Shown piece after piece: positions 25,374 through 33,516 of a stretch of 64,000 nt of DNA; within the stretch, counting starts at the first letter, position 1, and every line of letters begins with the position of its first letter. This DNA comes from Streptomyces silvae (GTDB lineage: Bacteria > Actinomycetota > Actinomycetes > Streptomycetales > Streptomycetaceae), in assembly GCF_016745505.1 (NCBI RefSeq), contig NZ_JAERUC010000170.1, positions 1-64,000 on the forward strand. Direction: 5' to 3'. The translations under genes were made by a program, and so were the position numbers. The notes below the pieces were generated by a model, which worked only from the letters and a program-made list of their open reading frames with translations, was not told where the DNA came from and did not search any database.

Positions 25374-25978
25374 CACGCGTCGCCCTTCTTCGCTTCACCC
25401 GCGGCGTCGTCCTCGGAGCCGTCCTCGCCGGAACCGTCCTCGTCGCGCGTGGAGGCGATCACGGCCTCGCTCTCGTCGATGAGGCCGGGAGGCGGGGTGA
25501 TGACGGCCCGCTGCTCCTCCAGGTCGATCTCGCTGACGATCTCCTCGACGAAGGGGATCATCACCTCGCTGCCGTCCGGCCGTTCCACGATGAACAGGTC
25601 CTGCGACGGCAGGTGCGTGATCTCGGTGATCCGGCCGATCTCGGTGCCGTCGGCGAGGACGACGTCGAGGTCCATCAGCTGGTGGTCGTAGAACTCCTCG
25701 GGATCCTCGGGCAGTTCCTCCGGGTCGACCTCGGCGATCAGCAGGATGTTGCGCAGCGCCTCGGCGGCCGTGCGGTCCCGCACGCCCTCGAAGCGCAGCA
25801 GCAGCCTGCCGCTGTGCACCCGGCCGGTCTCGATCGTCAGCGGCCCCGCCTCGGCGGGCTCCGTGGCCAGCACGGCCCCGGGCCCGAGCCGGAGCTCGGG
25901 CTCGTCGGTGCGCACCTCGACGGTGACCTCGCCCTTGATGCCATGGGCGCGACCGATCCGCGCAACTACCAACTGCAC
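25373..25978 (-). CDS. rimM: ribosome maturation factor RimM
   Basis: RimM binds S19 and matures the 30S head. The 201-residue protein starts VQLVVARIGRAHGIKGEVTVE, followed by the PRC-barrel half (EEFYDHQLMDLDVVLADGTEIG, then MIPFVEEIVSEID). The final 25 residues are an acidic Glu/Asp/Gly tail. The GTG at 25978 matches the conserved N-terminus. It is preceded by a hairpin and coupled to trmD. Confidence 0.93.
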   Translation of the reverse strand: MQLVVARIGRAHGIKGEVTVEVRTDEPELRLGPGAVLATEPAEAGPLTIETGRVHSGRLLLRFEGVRDRTAAEALRNILLIAEVDPEELPEDPEEFYDHQLMDLDVVLADGTEIGRITEITHLPSQDLFIVERPDGSEVMIPFVEEIVSEIDLEEQRAVITPPPGLIDESEAVIASTRDEDGSGEDGSEDDAAGEAKKGDA

Positions 25979-26032
25979 GCTACTTCTCCCGGTGATCTCT
26001 TGCTGAGGAGGCGGTGATGTACGGACGACAAA

Positions 26033-26064
26033 GGCCGGGGACGGCTCGAAAGCCCTCCCCGGCC
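26033..26064 (-). terminator. hairpin between khpA and rimM
   Basis: GGCCGGGGA (26033-26041) and TCCCCGGCC (26056-26064) form a stem. On the minus strand TTTGTCG follows, a short T-run. It may end or attenuate rpsP-khpA transcription before rimM-trmD. Confidence 0.6.
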
Positions 26065-26084
26065 CCGGCCGGTGTTCAACTCTT

Positions 26085-26324
26085 TCAGCGAACCTGGTCC
26101 ACATCGACGAGGTCGACACGGATCCCACGTCCGCCGATGGCACCCACGACGGTACGCAGGGCGCGTGCGGTGCGGCCGTTACGGCCGATCACCTTGCCGA
26201 GGTCGTCGGGGTGAACCCGGACCTCGAGCACGCGTCCACGGCGCAGGTCACGCGAGGCGACCTGCACATCGTCGGGGTTGTCGACGATGCCCTTCACGAG
26301 GTGCTCAAGAGCCTCCTCGAGCAT
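26085..26324 (-). CDS. khpA: KH-domain RNA-binding protein KhpA
   Basis: This 79-residue single KH domain has the GxxG loop IGRNGRTARALRTVV at about residues 46-60. In Gram-positive bacteria KhpA pairs with KhpB (Jag) to bind mRNA and affect cell growth. It starts 2 bp after the rpsP stop, the usual rpsP-khpA-rimM-trmD order, so expression is coupled to S16. Confidence 0.9.
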   Translation of the reverse strand: MLEEALEHLVKGIVDNPDDVQVASRDLRRGRVLEVRVHPDDLGKVIGRNGRTARALRTVVGAIGGRGIRVDLVDVDQVR

Positions 26325-26326
26325 GC

Positions 26327-26767
26327 TCAGGCCTCGGTCGACTCGGTGGACGCGGCAGCGTCAGCCGCCTCGTCCGCCTTCTTGTCCGACTTCTTGGCCT
26401 TCTGGGTGATGGCCTCACCCTTGGCCTCGTCGCCGTCCGTGGCCAGGGCCTCGAACAGGGCGCGCTTGTCAGCCTTGGGCTCCGGCTGCAGCAGCGGCGC
26501 GGGGGCCGGGAGGCCCTTGTGGGCCTGCCAGTCACCGGTGAGCTTCAGGATCGCGAGGACGGGCTCGGTCGGCTGGGCGCCGACGGACAGCCAGTACTGC
26601 GCGCGCTCCGAGTTGACCTCGATGCGGGAGGGGTTCTGCACCGGGTGGTACAGGCCGATCTCCTCGATGGCCCGGCCGTCACGGCGGGTACGGGAGTCGG
26701 CGACGACGATGCGGTAGTGAGGCGAACGGATCTTGCCCAGACGCTTCAGCTTGATCTTGACTGCCAC
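26327..26767 (-). CDS. rpsP: 30S ribosomal protein S16
   Basis: This 146-residue S16 has the conserved N-terminus VAVKIKLKRLGKIRSPHYRIVVADSR and the EIGLYHPVQ and DRAQYWLSVGAQPT-like (ERAQYWLSVGAQPT) segments. The last 55 residues form an Ala/Lys/Glu-rich tail typical of high-GC actinobacteria. The GTG at 26767 is set by conservation. It leads the rpsP-khpA unit. Confidence 0.95.
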   Translation of the reverse strand: MAVKIKLKRLGKIRSPHYRIVVADSRTRRDGRAIEEIGLYHPVQNPSRIEVNSERAQYWLSVGAQPTEPVLAILKLTGDWQAHKGLPAPAPLLQPEPKADKRALFEALATDGDEAKGEAITQKAKKSDKKADEAADAAASTESTEA

Positions 26768-26922
26768 GGAAGTGGTGTCTCCTGGTCTCTGACGTGGTTG
26801 GGCACAAAAGATGCCACGTGGGGTTGCGGTACTCGGGTGCCCGATGGACGCGTCAGCCGGAGGAGAGAGGGGTCCTGTGCGACTGTCGAGTACAGCTGAC
26901 CATTGTGCCACACCACATCGGG

Positions 26923-27516
26923 TCACCCCACCGCGACCGCCGCTTCCGGGATGCGGAAGGGCTTGCCGCAGCCGCCGCAGACGATCGGCGCCTGCGCGAG
27001 GACCGAGGGGACGACGCGGACGTTGCGCCCGCAGTCGCAGACGGCCTTGACCCGCACCCCTCCCCCGGACGAGCCGTGCCGCGCGGCGGGACCGCGGAAC
27101 GAGCGCTTGGTGTCCGCCGCGGTGGCCACGGTGTGCGCCTTGAGCGCCCGCTGCAGCCGTTCGGTGGTCGGGCGGTATCTGCGTTTGGCCTCGGGATTCA
27201 GGGTCACCAGCGAGAATCCGCTGCTGGGGTGGGGCTCCTCGGCATGATCGAGGCCCAGCTCCTCGGCGATCGCGAGGAAGCGTCGGTTGTGGTAGCGGCC
27301 GGCGCGGGAGGTGTCGCGGACACCTCTCGCGGCGGCGATGCCGTGGACTGCCTCATGGAGCAGCCGTTCGAAGGAGAGCTCGGCGCCACAGGCGGACGAG
27401 GACTCTCCGATCAGGGACTCTGGCGCGGCAAGATCGGGCAGCTCGGGGTGGTACCGCTGAATGTCGGCCCACGCCTGTGCCAGCTCTGCGGCAAGTACAG
27501 GTGGTGTCGTGCTCAC
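26923..27516 (-). CDS. SprT-like putative zinc metallopeptidase
   Basis: This 197-residue protein has an HExxH motif, LLHEAVHG at residues 52-59 (His54, Glu55, His58). A likely third ligand is His76 in RYHNRRF, followed by LAIAEELGL, the pattern of SprT-like domains. Near the C-terminus a zinc-ribbon pair CDCG and CGGC is present. SprT-like proteins in eukaryotes (Spartan) cleave DNA-protein crosslinks; the bacterial function is unclear. The GTG at 27516 has only a weak ribosome-binding site. It ends about 150 bp upstream of rpsP. Confidence 0.65.
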   Translation of the reverse strand: MSTTPPVLAAELAQAWADIQRYHPELPDLAAPESLIGESSSACGAELSFERLLHEAVHGIAAARGVRDTSRAGRYHNRRFLAIAEELGLDHAEEPHPSSGFSLVTLNPEAKRRYRPTTERLQRALKAHTVATAADTKRSFRGPAARHGSSGGGVRVKAVCDCGRNVRVVPSVLAQAPIVCGGCGKPFRIPEAAVAVG

Positions 27517-28049
27517 GTCGTGACAACGAGCCTGAGTGCTCCGGTGTTCCTATTCCGGGGCATCCCAAATAATTTGCACGTACCAGTCAGTTGCCCTTGA
27601 TGCGTCCGGACGAGGGCGGGTGCGCAGATCAGCGGAGGAAGTCTCACAGCTCGCACCAAGCTGGTACGTAGCAACGCGTACGCACCGGCGTGGACGGGCG
27701 CCCCGCGGGTGACAGTACCCGGCACGGAAGGGCGGCCGCACACCGGTCGCACGGCGGGTCGCGGACCGCGCGCGGGGCGCTCGACGTGCTGCGCCACGCG
27801 TGTCGGGTAAGACTGTGAGGAAGCGAGCAGCAGGCGTGCTGTTCCCGGCGGCCGTACCGGACACGCGGCGCCGGGGGCGCACGACCGGAGCACGCAAGCA
27901 ATGCCATCCCACCCCGTCCGACCTCTGGACGGGACCGCCGATGCGGAGTTCTCTGACATACGGGGGCTGTGGGCGCACATACACAGCACATAGACATGGG
28001 GGACCTCACTCGGGCACGACCGACCTCACGGCGGATTGGGGCGCATTCC
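27517..28049. other. 533-bp divergent intergenic region
   Basis: This holds the promoters of the SprT-like gene (minus) and the methyltransferase (plus). I see a possible 30-codon open frame at 27901-27993, listed separately. There are no strong hairpins or tRNA. No -10/-35 pair is convincing. Confidence 0.4.
27901..27993 (+). CDS. possible 30-residue leader peptide ahead of the methyltransferase
   Basis: An ATG at 27901 with GGAG 10 nt upstream opens a 30-codon frame (MPSHPVRPLDGTADAEFSD, ending WAHIHST), stop at 27991-27993. An alternative methyltransferase ATG at 27996 starts 2 bp later, which would allow coupling. GC at third positions is only about 75%, so it may be chance. Confidence 0.22.
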   Translation: MPSHPVRPLDGTADAEFSDIRGLWAHIHST

Positions 28050-28916
28050 ATGACACCTACGCTCGTCCGGCACCACAGGTACGCGGATTCGTCCGCCCCG
28101 GTGGACGCCGGTACCCGCGCCCGTGACTGGGCCGAGATCCAGGAGCGCATGCTGGCACCGCTCTACGAGGCGGTGTACGAGCGCCTCGAAGTCGGAGGCG
28201 GTACGCGGATGCTCTCCCTCGGCTGCGGTTCCGGGCTCGCGCTGCTGATCGCGGCCTCGCGCGGGGCGCGCGTCACCGGCGTCGACACCGACCGCGAACG
28301 GCTCGCCCTGGCGCGCGAGCGCCTCGCGTCCGGGCAGGGCCAGGACGCGGGCCCCGGCCGTACGGATCCGCGGGCGAGGCTCCTCGGCAGCATGCCGGCG
28401 GCCGTCCCGGACGGTGAGGCTCCGTACAACCTGCTGACCGCCTTCCAGCCGATCGGCTGTGCGGCCGGTGACTCCGAGGGGCTCGCGCCCGCGCTGGCGT
28501 CCGCGGTGCCGCTGGCCGTACGCGGCGCCACGGTGGTGCTGGCCGGCTGGGGGCCGCCCGAGCGGTGCGCCACGGCCCCGGTGCTGCGGGTGGCGGCCCG
28601 GCTCACGGAGTCGGCGCGCGCGCCGCGCTCCGGGAGCGGCTGGCGGCCGGCGCTCCGGGACGACCTGGAGGAGGTGGCGGCGCGGGCCGGGCTGAAGCCC
28701 GACGGCTCGGGCCGGGTGTCCTGCCCGTTCGGCTACGCGGACGTGGACAGCGCGGTGCGCGGTCTGCTGTCGACCGGGCTGTTCGACACGGCGATACGGG
28801 CGACGGACCGTACGCAGGTGGAGAAGGAGGTCGCGGAGGCCCTGCATCCGCATCTGCGGCCCGACGGCACGGTGTGGATGCCGAACGTCTTCCGCTACCT
28901 GGTGTGCGTGTCCTGA
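28050..28916 (+). CDS. SAM-dependent methyltransferase (class I)
   Basis: This 288-residue class I methyltransferase has motif I MLSLGCGSGLALLIAASRG (about residues 54-72), followed by the acidic residue in GVDTD. After it come the typical Rossmann strands and a C-terminal helical domain (CPFGYADVDSAVRGLLSTGLFD). The substrate is unknown. I chose the ATG at 28050 because GGGG lies upstream; an ATG at 27996 would add 18 residues but has no ribosome-binding site. It is convergent with ffh and separated by a strong bidirectional hairpin. Confidence 0.78.
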   Translation: MTPTLVRHHRYADSSAPVDAGTRARDWAEIQERMLAPLYEAVYERLEVGGGTRMLSLGCGSGLALLIAASRGARVTGVDTDRERLALARERLASGQGQDAGPGRTDPRARLLGSMPAAVPDGEAPYNLLTAFQPIGCAAGDSEGLAPALASAVPLAVRGATVVLAGWGPPERCATAPVLRVAARLTESARAPRSGSGWRPALRDDLEEVAARAGLKPDGSGRVSCPFGYADVDSAVRGLLSTGLFDTAIRATDRTQVEKEVAEALHPHLRPDGTVWMPNVFRYLVCVS

Positions 28917-28932
28917 CGGCGGCCCTCATGTG

Positions 28933-28975
28933 ACGGCGAAGGGGCGCCCCGCCGGGCGGGGCGCCCCTTCGCCGT
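28933..28975. terminator. bidirectional terminator between the methyltransferase and ffh
   Basis: A nearly perfect 21-bp complement (28933-28953 against 28955-28975, starting ACGGCGAAGGGGCGCC) forms a long stem between two convergent genes, suitable for both directions. Confidence 0.8.
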
Positions 28976-28990
28976 CGTGTCCGTGACCGG

Positions 28991-30538
28991 TCAGCCCATG
29001 AACTTCTTGAACTCGTCCGGCAGCTCGAAGTTCTTGTCCTCCTGCGCCGGCAGGTTGAACGCGCCGCCCTGCGCCGCCTGCTCGCGACGGGCCGCCGCGG
29101 CCTGCTCCTCGGCCTTGCGCTTCATCGGGTTGCCGCTCTTGCGCTTGCCCTTGGCCTGCTTGACCTGCTTCTTCTGACGGCCGGGGCCGCCACCCATGCC
29201 GGGCATGCCCGGCATCCCGGGCATGCCGCCGCCCTGGGCCATCTTCGACATCATCTTGCGGGCCTCGAAGAACCGCTCGACGAGTCCCTTGACCGCGGAG
29301 ACCTCGGAACCGGAGCCCTTGGCGATACGGGCCCGCCGCGAGCCGTTGATGATCGTCGGCTCGGCGCGCTCCTTCGGGGTCATCGACTTGATGATCGCGG
29401 CCATGCGGTCGACGTCACGCTCGTCGATGTTGTTGATCTGTTCCTTGATCTGCCCCATGCCGGGCAGCATCCCGAGCAGCTTGGAGATGGAGCCCATCTT
29501 CCTGACCTGCTCCATCTGCGCCAGGAAGTCGTCGAGCGTGAAGTCCTTGCCCTTGCTCGACGCCAGCTTGGAGGCCATTTTGGCGGCCTCTTCCTGGCTG
29601 AAGGTCTTCTCCGCCTGCTCGATCAGGGTGAGCAGGTCACCCATGTCGAGGATGCGGGAGGCCATGCGGTCGGGGTGGAAGGCGTCGAAGTCCTCGAGCT
29701 TCTCACCGTTCGACGCGAACATGATCTGCTTGCCCGTGACGTGGGCGATCGACAGGGCGGCGCCACCGCGGGCGTCACCGTCGAGCTTGGAGAGCACCAC
29801 GCCGTCGAAGCCGACGCCGTCACGGAAGGCCTCGGCGGTGTTGACCGCGTCCTGGCCGATCATGGCGTCGACGACGAAGAGGATCTCGTCGGGGCTGACG
29901 GCGTCGCGGATGTCCGCGGCCTGCCGCATCAGCTCCTCGTCGATGCCGAGGCGGCCGGCGGTGTCGACGATCACGATGTCGTGGACCTTGGCCTTGGCGA
30001 ACTCGATGGAGTCCTGGGCGACCTTGACCGGGTCACCGACGCCGTTGCCCGGCTCCGGCGCGTACACCGCGACACCCGCGCGCTCGGCGACGACGCTCAG
30101 CTGGTTGACGGCGTTGGGGCGCTGGAGGTCACAGGCGACGAGCAGCGGGGAGTGGCCCTGGCTCTTGAGCCAGAGGCCGAGCTTTCCGGCGAGGGTGGTC
30201 TTACCGGCACCCTGCAGACCCGCGAGCATGATCACGGTGGGCGGGTTCTTGGCGAACCGGAGCCGCCGGGTCTCGCCGCCGAGGATGCCGACGAGCTCCT
30301 CGTTGACGATCTTGACGACCTGCTGGGCGGGGTTCAGCGCCTGGGAGACCTCGGCGCCCCGCGCCCGCTCCTTGATGTTGGCGATGAACGCGCGGACGAC
30401 GGGGAGGGCGACATCGGCCTCGAGCAGGGCGATACGGATCTCGCGAGCCGTGGCGTCGATGTCCGCCTCGGACAAGCGGCCCTTGCCCCTGAGGTTTTTG
30501 AAAGTCGCGCTAAGGCGGTCGGAGAGAGTATCGAACAC
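28991..30538 (-). CDS. ffh: signal recognition particle protein Ffh (SRP54)
   Basis: Ffh binds signal sequences of nascent membrane and secreted proteins and delivers them to FtsY. The 515-residue protein has the N domain (1-90), the GTPase G domain with MLAGLQGAGKTTLAGKL, LVACDLQRPNAVNQL, IVDTAGRLGIDEELM and TKLDG-like LSKLDGDARGG. The Met/Gly-rich M domain (MPGMPGMPGMGG) and a basic C-terminus follow. The GTG at 30538 is conserved. It is convergent with the methyltransferase and follows glnD on the same strand. Confidence 0.96.
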   Translation of the reverse strand: MFDTLSDRLSATFKNLRGKGRLSEADIDATAREIRIALLEADVALPVVRAFIANIKERARGAEVSQALNPAQQVVKIVNEELVGILGGETRRLRFAKNPPTVIMLAGLQGAGKTTLAGKLGLWLKSQGHSPLLVACDLQRPNAVNQLSVVAERAGVAVYAPEPGNGVGDPVKVAQDSIEFAKAKVHDIVIVDTAGRLGIDEELMRQAADIRDAVSPDEILFVVDAMIGQDAVNTAEAFRDGVGFDGVVLSKLDGDARGGAALSIAHVTGKQIMFASNGEKLEDFDAFHPDRMASRILDMGDLLTLIEQAEKTFSQEEAAKMASKLASSKGKDFTLDDFLAQMEQVRKMGSISKLLGMLPGMGQIKEQINNIDERDVDRMAAIIKSMTPKERAEPTIINGSRRARIAKGSGSEVSAVKGLVERFFEARKMMSKMAQGGGMPGMPGMPGMGGGPGRQKKQVKQAKGKRKSGNPMKRKAEEQAAAARREQAAQGGAFNLPAQEDKNFELPDEFKKFMG

Positions 30539-30642
30539 GGCGCTCGTCGGTCCTCAGGGTCGGGGGCGTGGCAGGTCAGTCGCTCTCCAGGGTATCCGGA
30601 CCCCGGAGAACACAAAGCCCTCGCCCGTTTCTCGTGACGAAA

Positions 30643-30683
30643 GGCCCGGCGGGCGGCCCGGCGAAGGGCCTCACCGCCGGGCC
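30643..30683 (-). terminator. glnD-side hairpin terminator
   Basis: GGCCCGGCGG (30643-30652) pairs with CCGCCGGGCC (30674-30683). On the minus strand it lies just after the glnD stop and is followed by TTTCGTCACG, so it ends the amtB-glnK-glnD transcript before ffh. Confidence 0.65.
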
Positions 30684-30695
30684 CGGCGCCAGGGC

Positions 30696-33146
30696 TCAGC
30701 CCAGCTCCTTCTCGACCTGCACGGCCACCTCCGCGGCCCGCTCGGGAGCCAGCGGCGCACCGTCGGGGTCCGTCACGTAGAAGGCGTCCACCGCATTCGC
30801 CCCGAGCGTGGAGACATGGGCGCTGCGCACCCGCACCGCGCTCGTTTCCAGCGCCCGGCCGATCCGGTGCAGCAGTCCGGGGGCGTCCTGGGCGCGGACC
30901 TCGATCACGGTGGCCAGCCGGGAGCCCGCCGCCGCGACGGTCACCCTGGGGGGCGGGGCCTTCACCCCGCGCCGCCGTGGATAGGCCGCCTCACGTTCGG
31001 CGAGCCTGGCCCGGATGTCCAGGGAGCCGTCCAGGGCGCGTACGAGGTCGGCGCGCAGCCGGGCGGCCTGCGGGAGTGATCCGTACTCGGCCGCGACCCG
31101 CCAGCTGAGCACCAGCAGCCCGGCGGACTCGCCCATCTCGGTGGGGAGCTCGACGGCGCGCAGGTCGGCGGCGCGCACGGTGAGGCGGTGCAGGGCGAGC
31201 ACCCCGGCCGCGGCGGGCAGGACGCCCGGGCGGTCGGGCAGCGCGATGAGGAGCTCGACGCCGACGGGTTCGGGTTCTCCGTCCTCGGCGGCCGGTTCGG
31301 GCCGGGTGTGCAGGGACAGTACGGGTTCGCCGGTGCGCAGTGCCTCGACGGCGAGGCGTTCCTGTTCGGCGTTGGGCGCGAGCGGCTCCGGCGCCGGGGG
31401 TTCCTCACCGGCCAGGAGCGCGGCGACGCGTTTGACCAGGTCGGCGACGAGGGAGGCCCGCCAGGCGCTCCAGGCGGCGGGCCCGGTGGCCAGCGCGTCG
31501 GCCTCGGTGAGGGCGTGCAGGAGTTCCAGGGTGGAGGCGCTGCCGACGGCCGTGGCGACGGAGCGGACCGTCGCGGGGTCGTCCAGGTCGCGTCGGGTGG
31601 CGGTCTCGATGAGCAGCAGGTGGTGGCGTACGAGCGTGGCGACCACGCCCACGTCCTGCTTGTCGAAGCCGATGCGGGCGGCCATGTCCCGGGCGATGAC
31701 CTCGCCGGCGACGGAGTGGTCGCCGGGCCAGCCCTTGCCGATGTCGTGGAGCAGGGCGGCGATCAGGAGGAGGTCGGGGCGGCCGACGCGGCGGGTGAGG
31801 TGGGAGGCGCGCACGGCGGTCTCGACGAGGTGCCGGTCGACGGTCCAGGTGTGGACGGGGTTGCGCTGCGGGCGGCAGTGGACCCGCTCCCAGTCCGGCA
31901 GAAGGCGGGTGACGATGCCTTCCGATTCGAGGGCCTCCCACACACCGACGGTGGACTCGCCGGCGCCGAGCAGGGTGACGAGCTCCTCGCGGGCCTGGGC
32001 GGGCCACGGTACGGGCAGCGGCTGCGCGGCGGCGCCCAGGTGGCGTACGAGGTGCCGGGAGAGCGGCAGTCCGGCCTCGGCCGCCGCGGCGGCGGCCCTG
32101 AGGGTGAGCACGGGGTCGCGTTCGGGGCGGGCGGTGCGCGCGAGGACGACCTCGCCGTCGGCCTCGACGACGCCCTCGGCGAGCGGGGTGCGTTCCGGCG
32201 TGGGCTTGGCGCCGCCGAGGATGGTCCGCAGCCGGGGCCGGACGGAGCGGGCGCGCAGGACGCGGTTGACCTCGCGCCAGGTGACGTCGGTGGCGTACGA
32301 GACGGTCCGTGCGGCCTCGTACACCTGGCGCAGCAGGGCGTCGGCGTCGAGGAGGCCGAGGGCCCCGGCGACCTGGTCCTGCTCCTGCAGGGCGAGGCGG
32401 TCGGTGGCCCGGCCGGTGGTCAGGTGGAGCGCGTCGCGTGCATCGAGGAGCGTACGGCGGGCTTCCGCGAGGCCTTCGCGGGGTGCGTCGGCGACCCAGG
32501 ACGCGGCGACGGCGCGCAGGGCGGTGGCGTCGCGGAGGCCGCCGCGGGCCTCCTTCAGATCGGGTTCCAGGAGGAACTGGAGCTCGCCCATGCGCCCGGC
32601 CCGCTCGCGGCAGAGCTCGTCGAGGGCGGGGAGCCGCTTGGGGGCCTGGTTGCGCCAGTCGGCGAGGATCGCGGTCCGCAGCCCGGCGACGAGGCCGAGG
32701 TCCCCGGCGACGGGGCGTGCGTCGAGCAGTCCGAGCTGGACCTTGAGGTCCTCCCCCGCGGTCCTGCGTGCCTCGCCCGGGGTGCGTACGGAGTGGTCGA
32801 GGGCCAGGCCGAGGTCCCAGACGGGGTACCAGATGCGGTCGGCGAGGGTGGCGACGGCCCCGGCGTCGGCGCTGCCGTCGTGCAGCAGCAGGAGGTCGAG
32901 GTCGCTGCGCGGGGAGAGCTCGCCGCGGCCGTATCCGCCGACGGCGACGAGGGCGGCGCCGCGGACCCCCGCCTGTTCGGCGGCGGCGGTGAACAGGCCG
33001 GTGAGCCAGTCGTCGGTGAGCCGGGCCAGGGCGGCACGGCGCGGCGGCCCGGACCACGTCTCCTCCTGGAGGAGACGCAGCCGGGCCGCCGCGTAGCCGC
33101 TGGGTCCCGAGTCCTCTGATTCGGTGGTCACTTCGGTGCTCGTCAC
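30696..33146 (-). CDS. glnD: PII nucleotidyltransferase GlnD
   Basis: In Streptomyces this 816-residue enzyme adenylylates and deadenylylates GlnK in response to nitrogen. It has the nucleotidyltransferase motif VGGYGRGELSPRSDLDLLLL (about 65-85), the HD-domain block ALLHDIGKGWPGDHSVAGEV (about 480) and two C-terminal ACT domains (LPDRPGVLPAAAGVL and AQDAPGLLHRIGRAL). GTG at 33146 (AAGG about 8 nt upstream) gives the usual length. It lies 31 bp after glnK, in the amtB-glnK-glnD operon. Confidence 0.94.
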   Translation of the reverse strand: MTSTEVTTESEDSGPSGYAAARLRLLQEETWSGPPRRAALARLTDDWLTGLFTAAAEQAGVRGAALVAVGGYGRGELSPRSDLDLLLLHDGSADAGAVATLADRIWYPVWDLGLALDHSVRTPGEARRTAGEDLKVQLGLLDARPVAGDLGLVAGLRTAILADWRNQAPKRLPALDELCRERAGRMGELQFLLEPDLKEARGGLRDATALRAVAASWVADAPREGLAEARRTLLDARDALHLTTGRATDRLALQEQDQVAGALGLLDADALLRQVYEAARTVSYATDVTWREVNRVLRARSVRPRLRTILGGAKPTPERTPLAEGVVEADGEVVLARTARPERDPVLTLRAAAAAAEAGLPLSRHLVRHLGAAAQPLPVPWPAQAREELVTLLGAGESTVGVWEALESEGIVTRLLPDWERVHCRPQRNPVHTWTVDRHLVETAVRASHLTRRVGRPDLLLIAALLHDIGKGWPGDHSVAGEVIARDMAARIGFDKQDVGVVATLVRHHLLLIETATRRDLDDPATVRSVATAVGSASTLELLHALTEADALATGPAAWSAWRASLVADLVKRVAALLAGEEPPAPEPLAPNAEQERLAVEALRTGEPVLSLHTRPEPAAEDGEPEPVGVELLIALPDRPGVLPAAAGVLALHRLTVRAADLRAVELPTEMGESAGLLVLSWRVAAEYGSLPQAARLRADLVRALDGSLDIRARLAEREAAYPRRRGVKAPPPRVTVAAAGSRLATVIEVRAQDAPGLLHRIGRALETSAVRVRSAHVSTLGANAVDAFYVTDPDGAPLAPERAAEVAVQVEKELG

Positions 33147-33177
33147 CCAGCTGCCTTTCCGTTCACAGGGCCGTCGG

Positions 33178-33516
33178 TCAGAGTGCGTCCGGGCCGCGTT
33201 CACCGGTCCGTACGCGGATCGCGGTCTCGACCGGGACGCTCCAGACCTTGCCGTCACCGATCTTGCCCGTCCGGGCGGCCTTGACGACCACGTCGATGAG
33301 CTGTTCGGCGTCCTCGTCCTCGACGAGGACCTCGATACGGATCTTCGGGACGAGGTCGACGGTGTACTCGGCACCACGGTAGACCTCGGTGTGTCCGCGC
33401 TGACGCCCGTAACCGCTGGCCTCCGTGACCGTGAGGCCCTGGACGCCGAAGGCCTGGAGGGCCTCCTTGATCTCGTCCAGCCTGTGCGGCTTCACGACTG
33501 CGGTGATGAGCTTCAT
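33178..33516 (-). CDS. glnK: PII nitrogen regulatory protein GlnK
   Basis: This 112-residue PII protein begins MKLITAVVKPHRLDEIKEAL and has the T-loop GYGRQRGHTEVYRGAEY, whose Tyr51 is the site adenylylated in S. coelicolor GlnK. The C-loop DGKVWSVPVETAIRVRTGE is also present. It senses 2-oxoglutarate and ATP/ADP. The start overlaps the amtB stop (ATGA), so the transporter and its sensor are made together. Confidence 0.95.
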   Translation of the reverse strand: MKLITAVVKPHRLDEIKEALQAFGVQGLTVTEASGYGRQRGHTEVYRGAEYTVDLVPKIRIEVLVEDEDAEQLIDVVVKAARTGKIGDGKVWSVPVETAIRVRTGERGPDAL

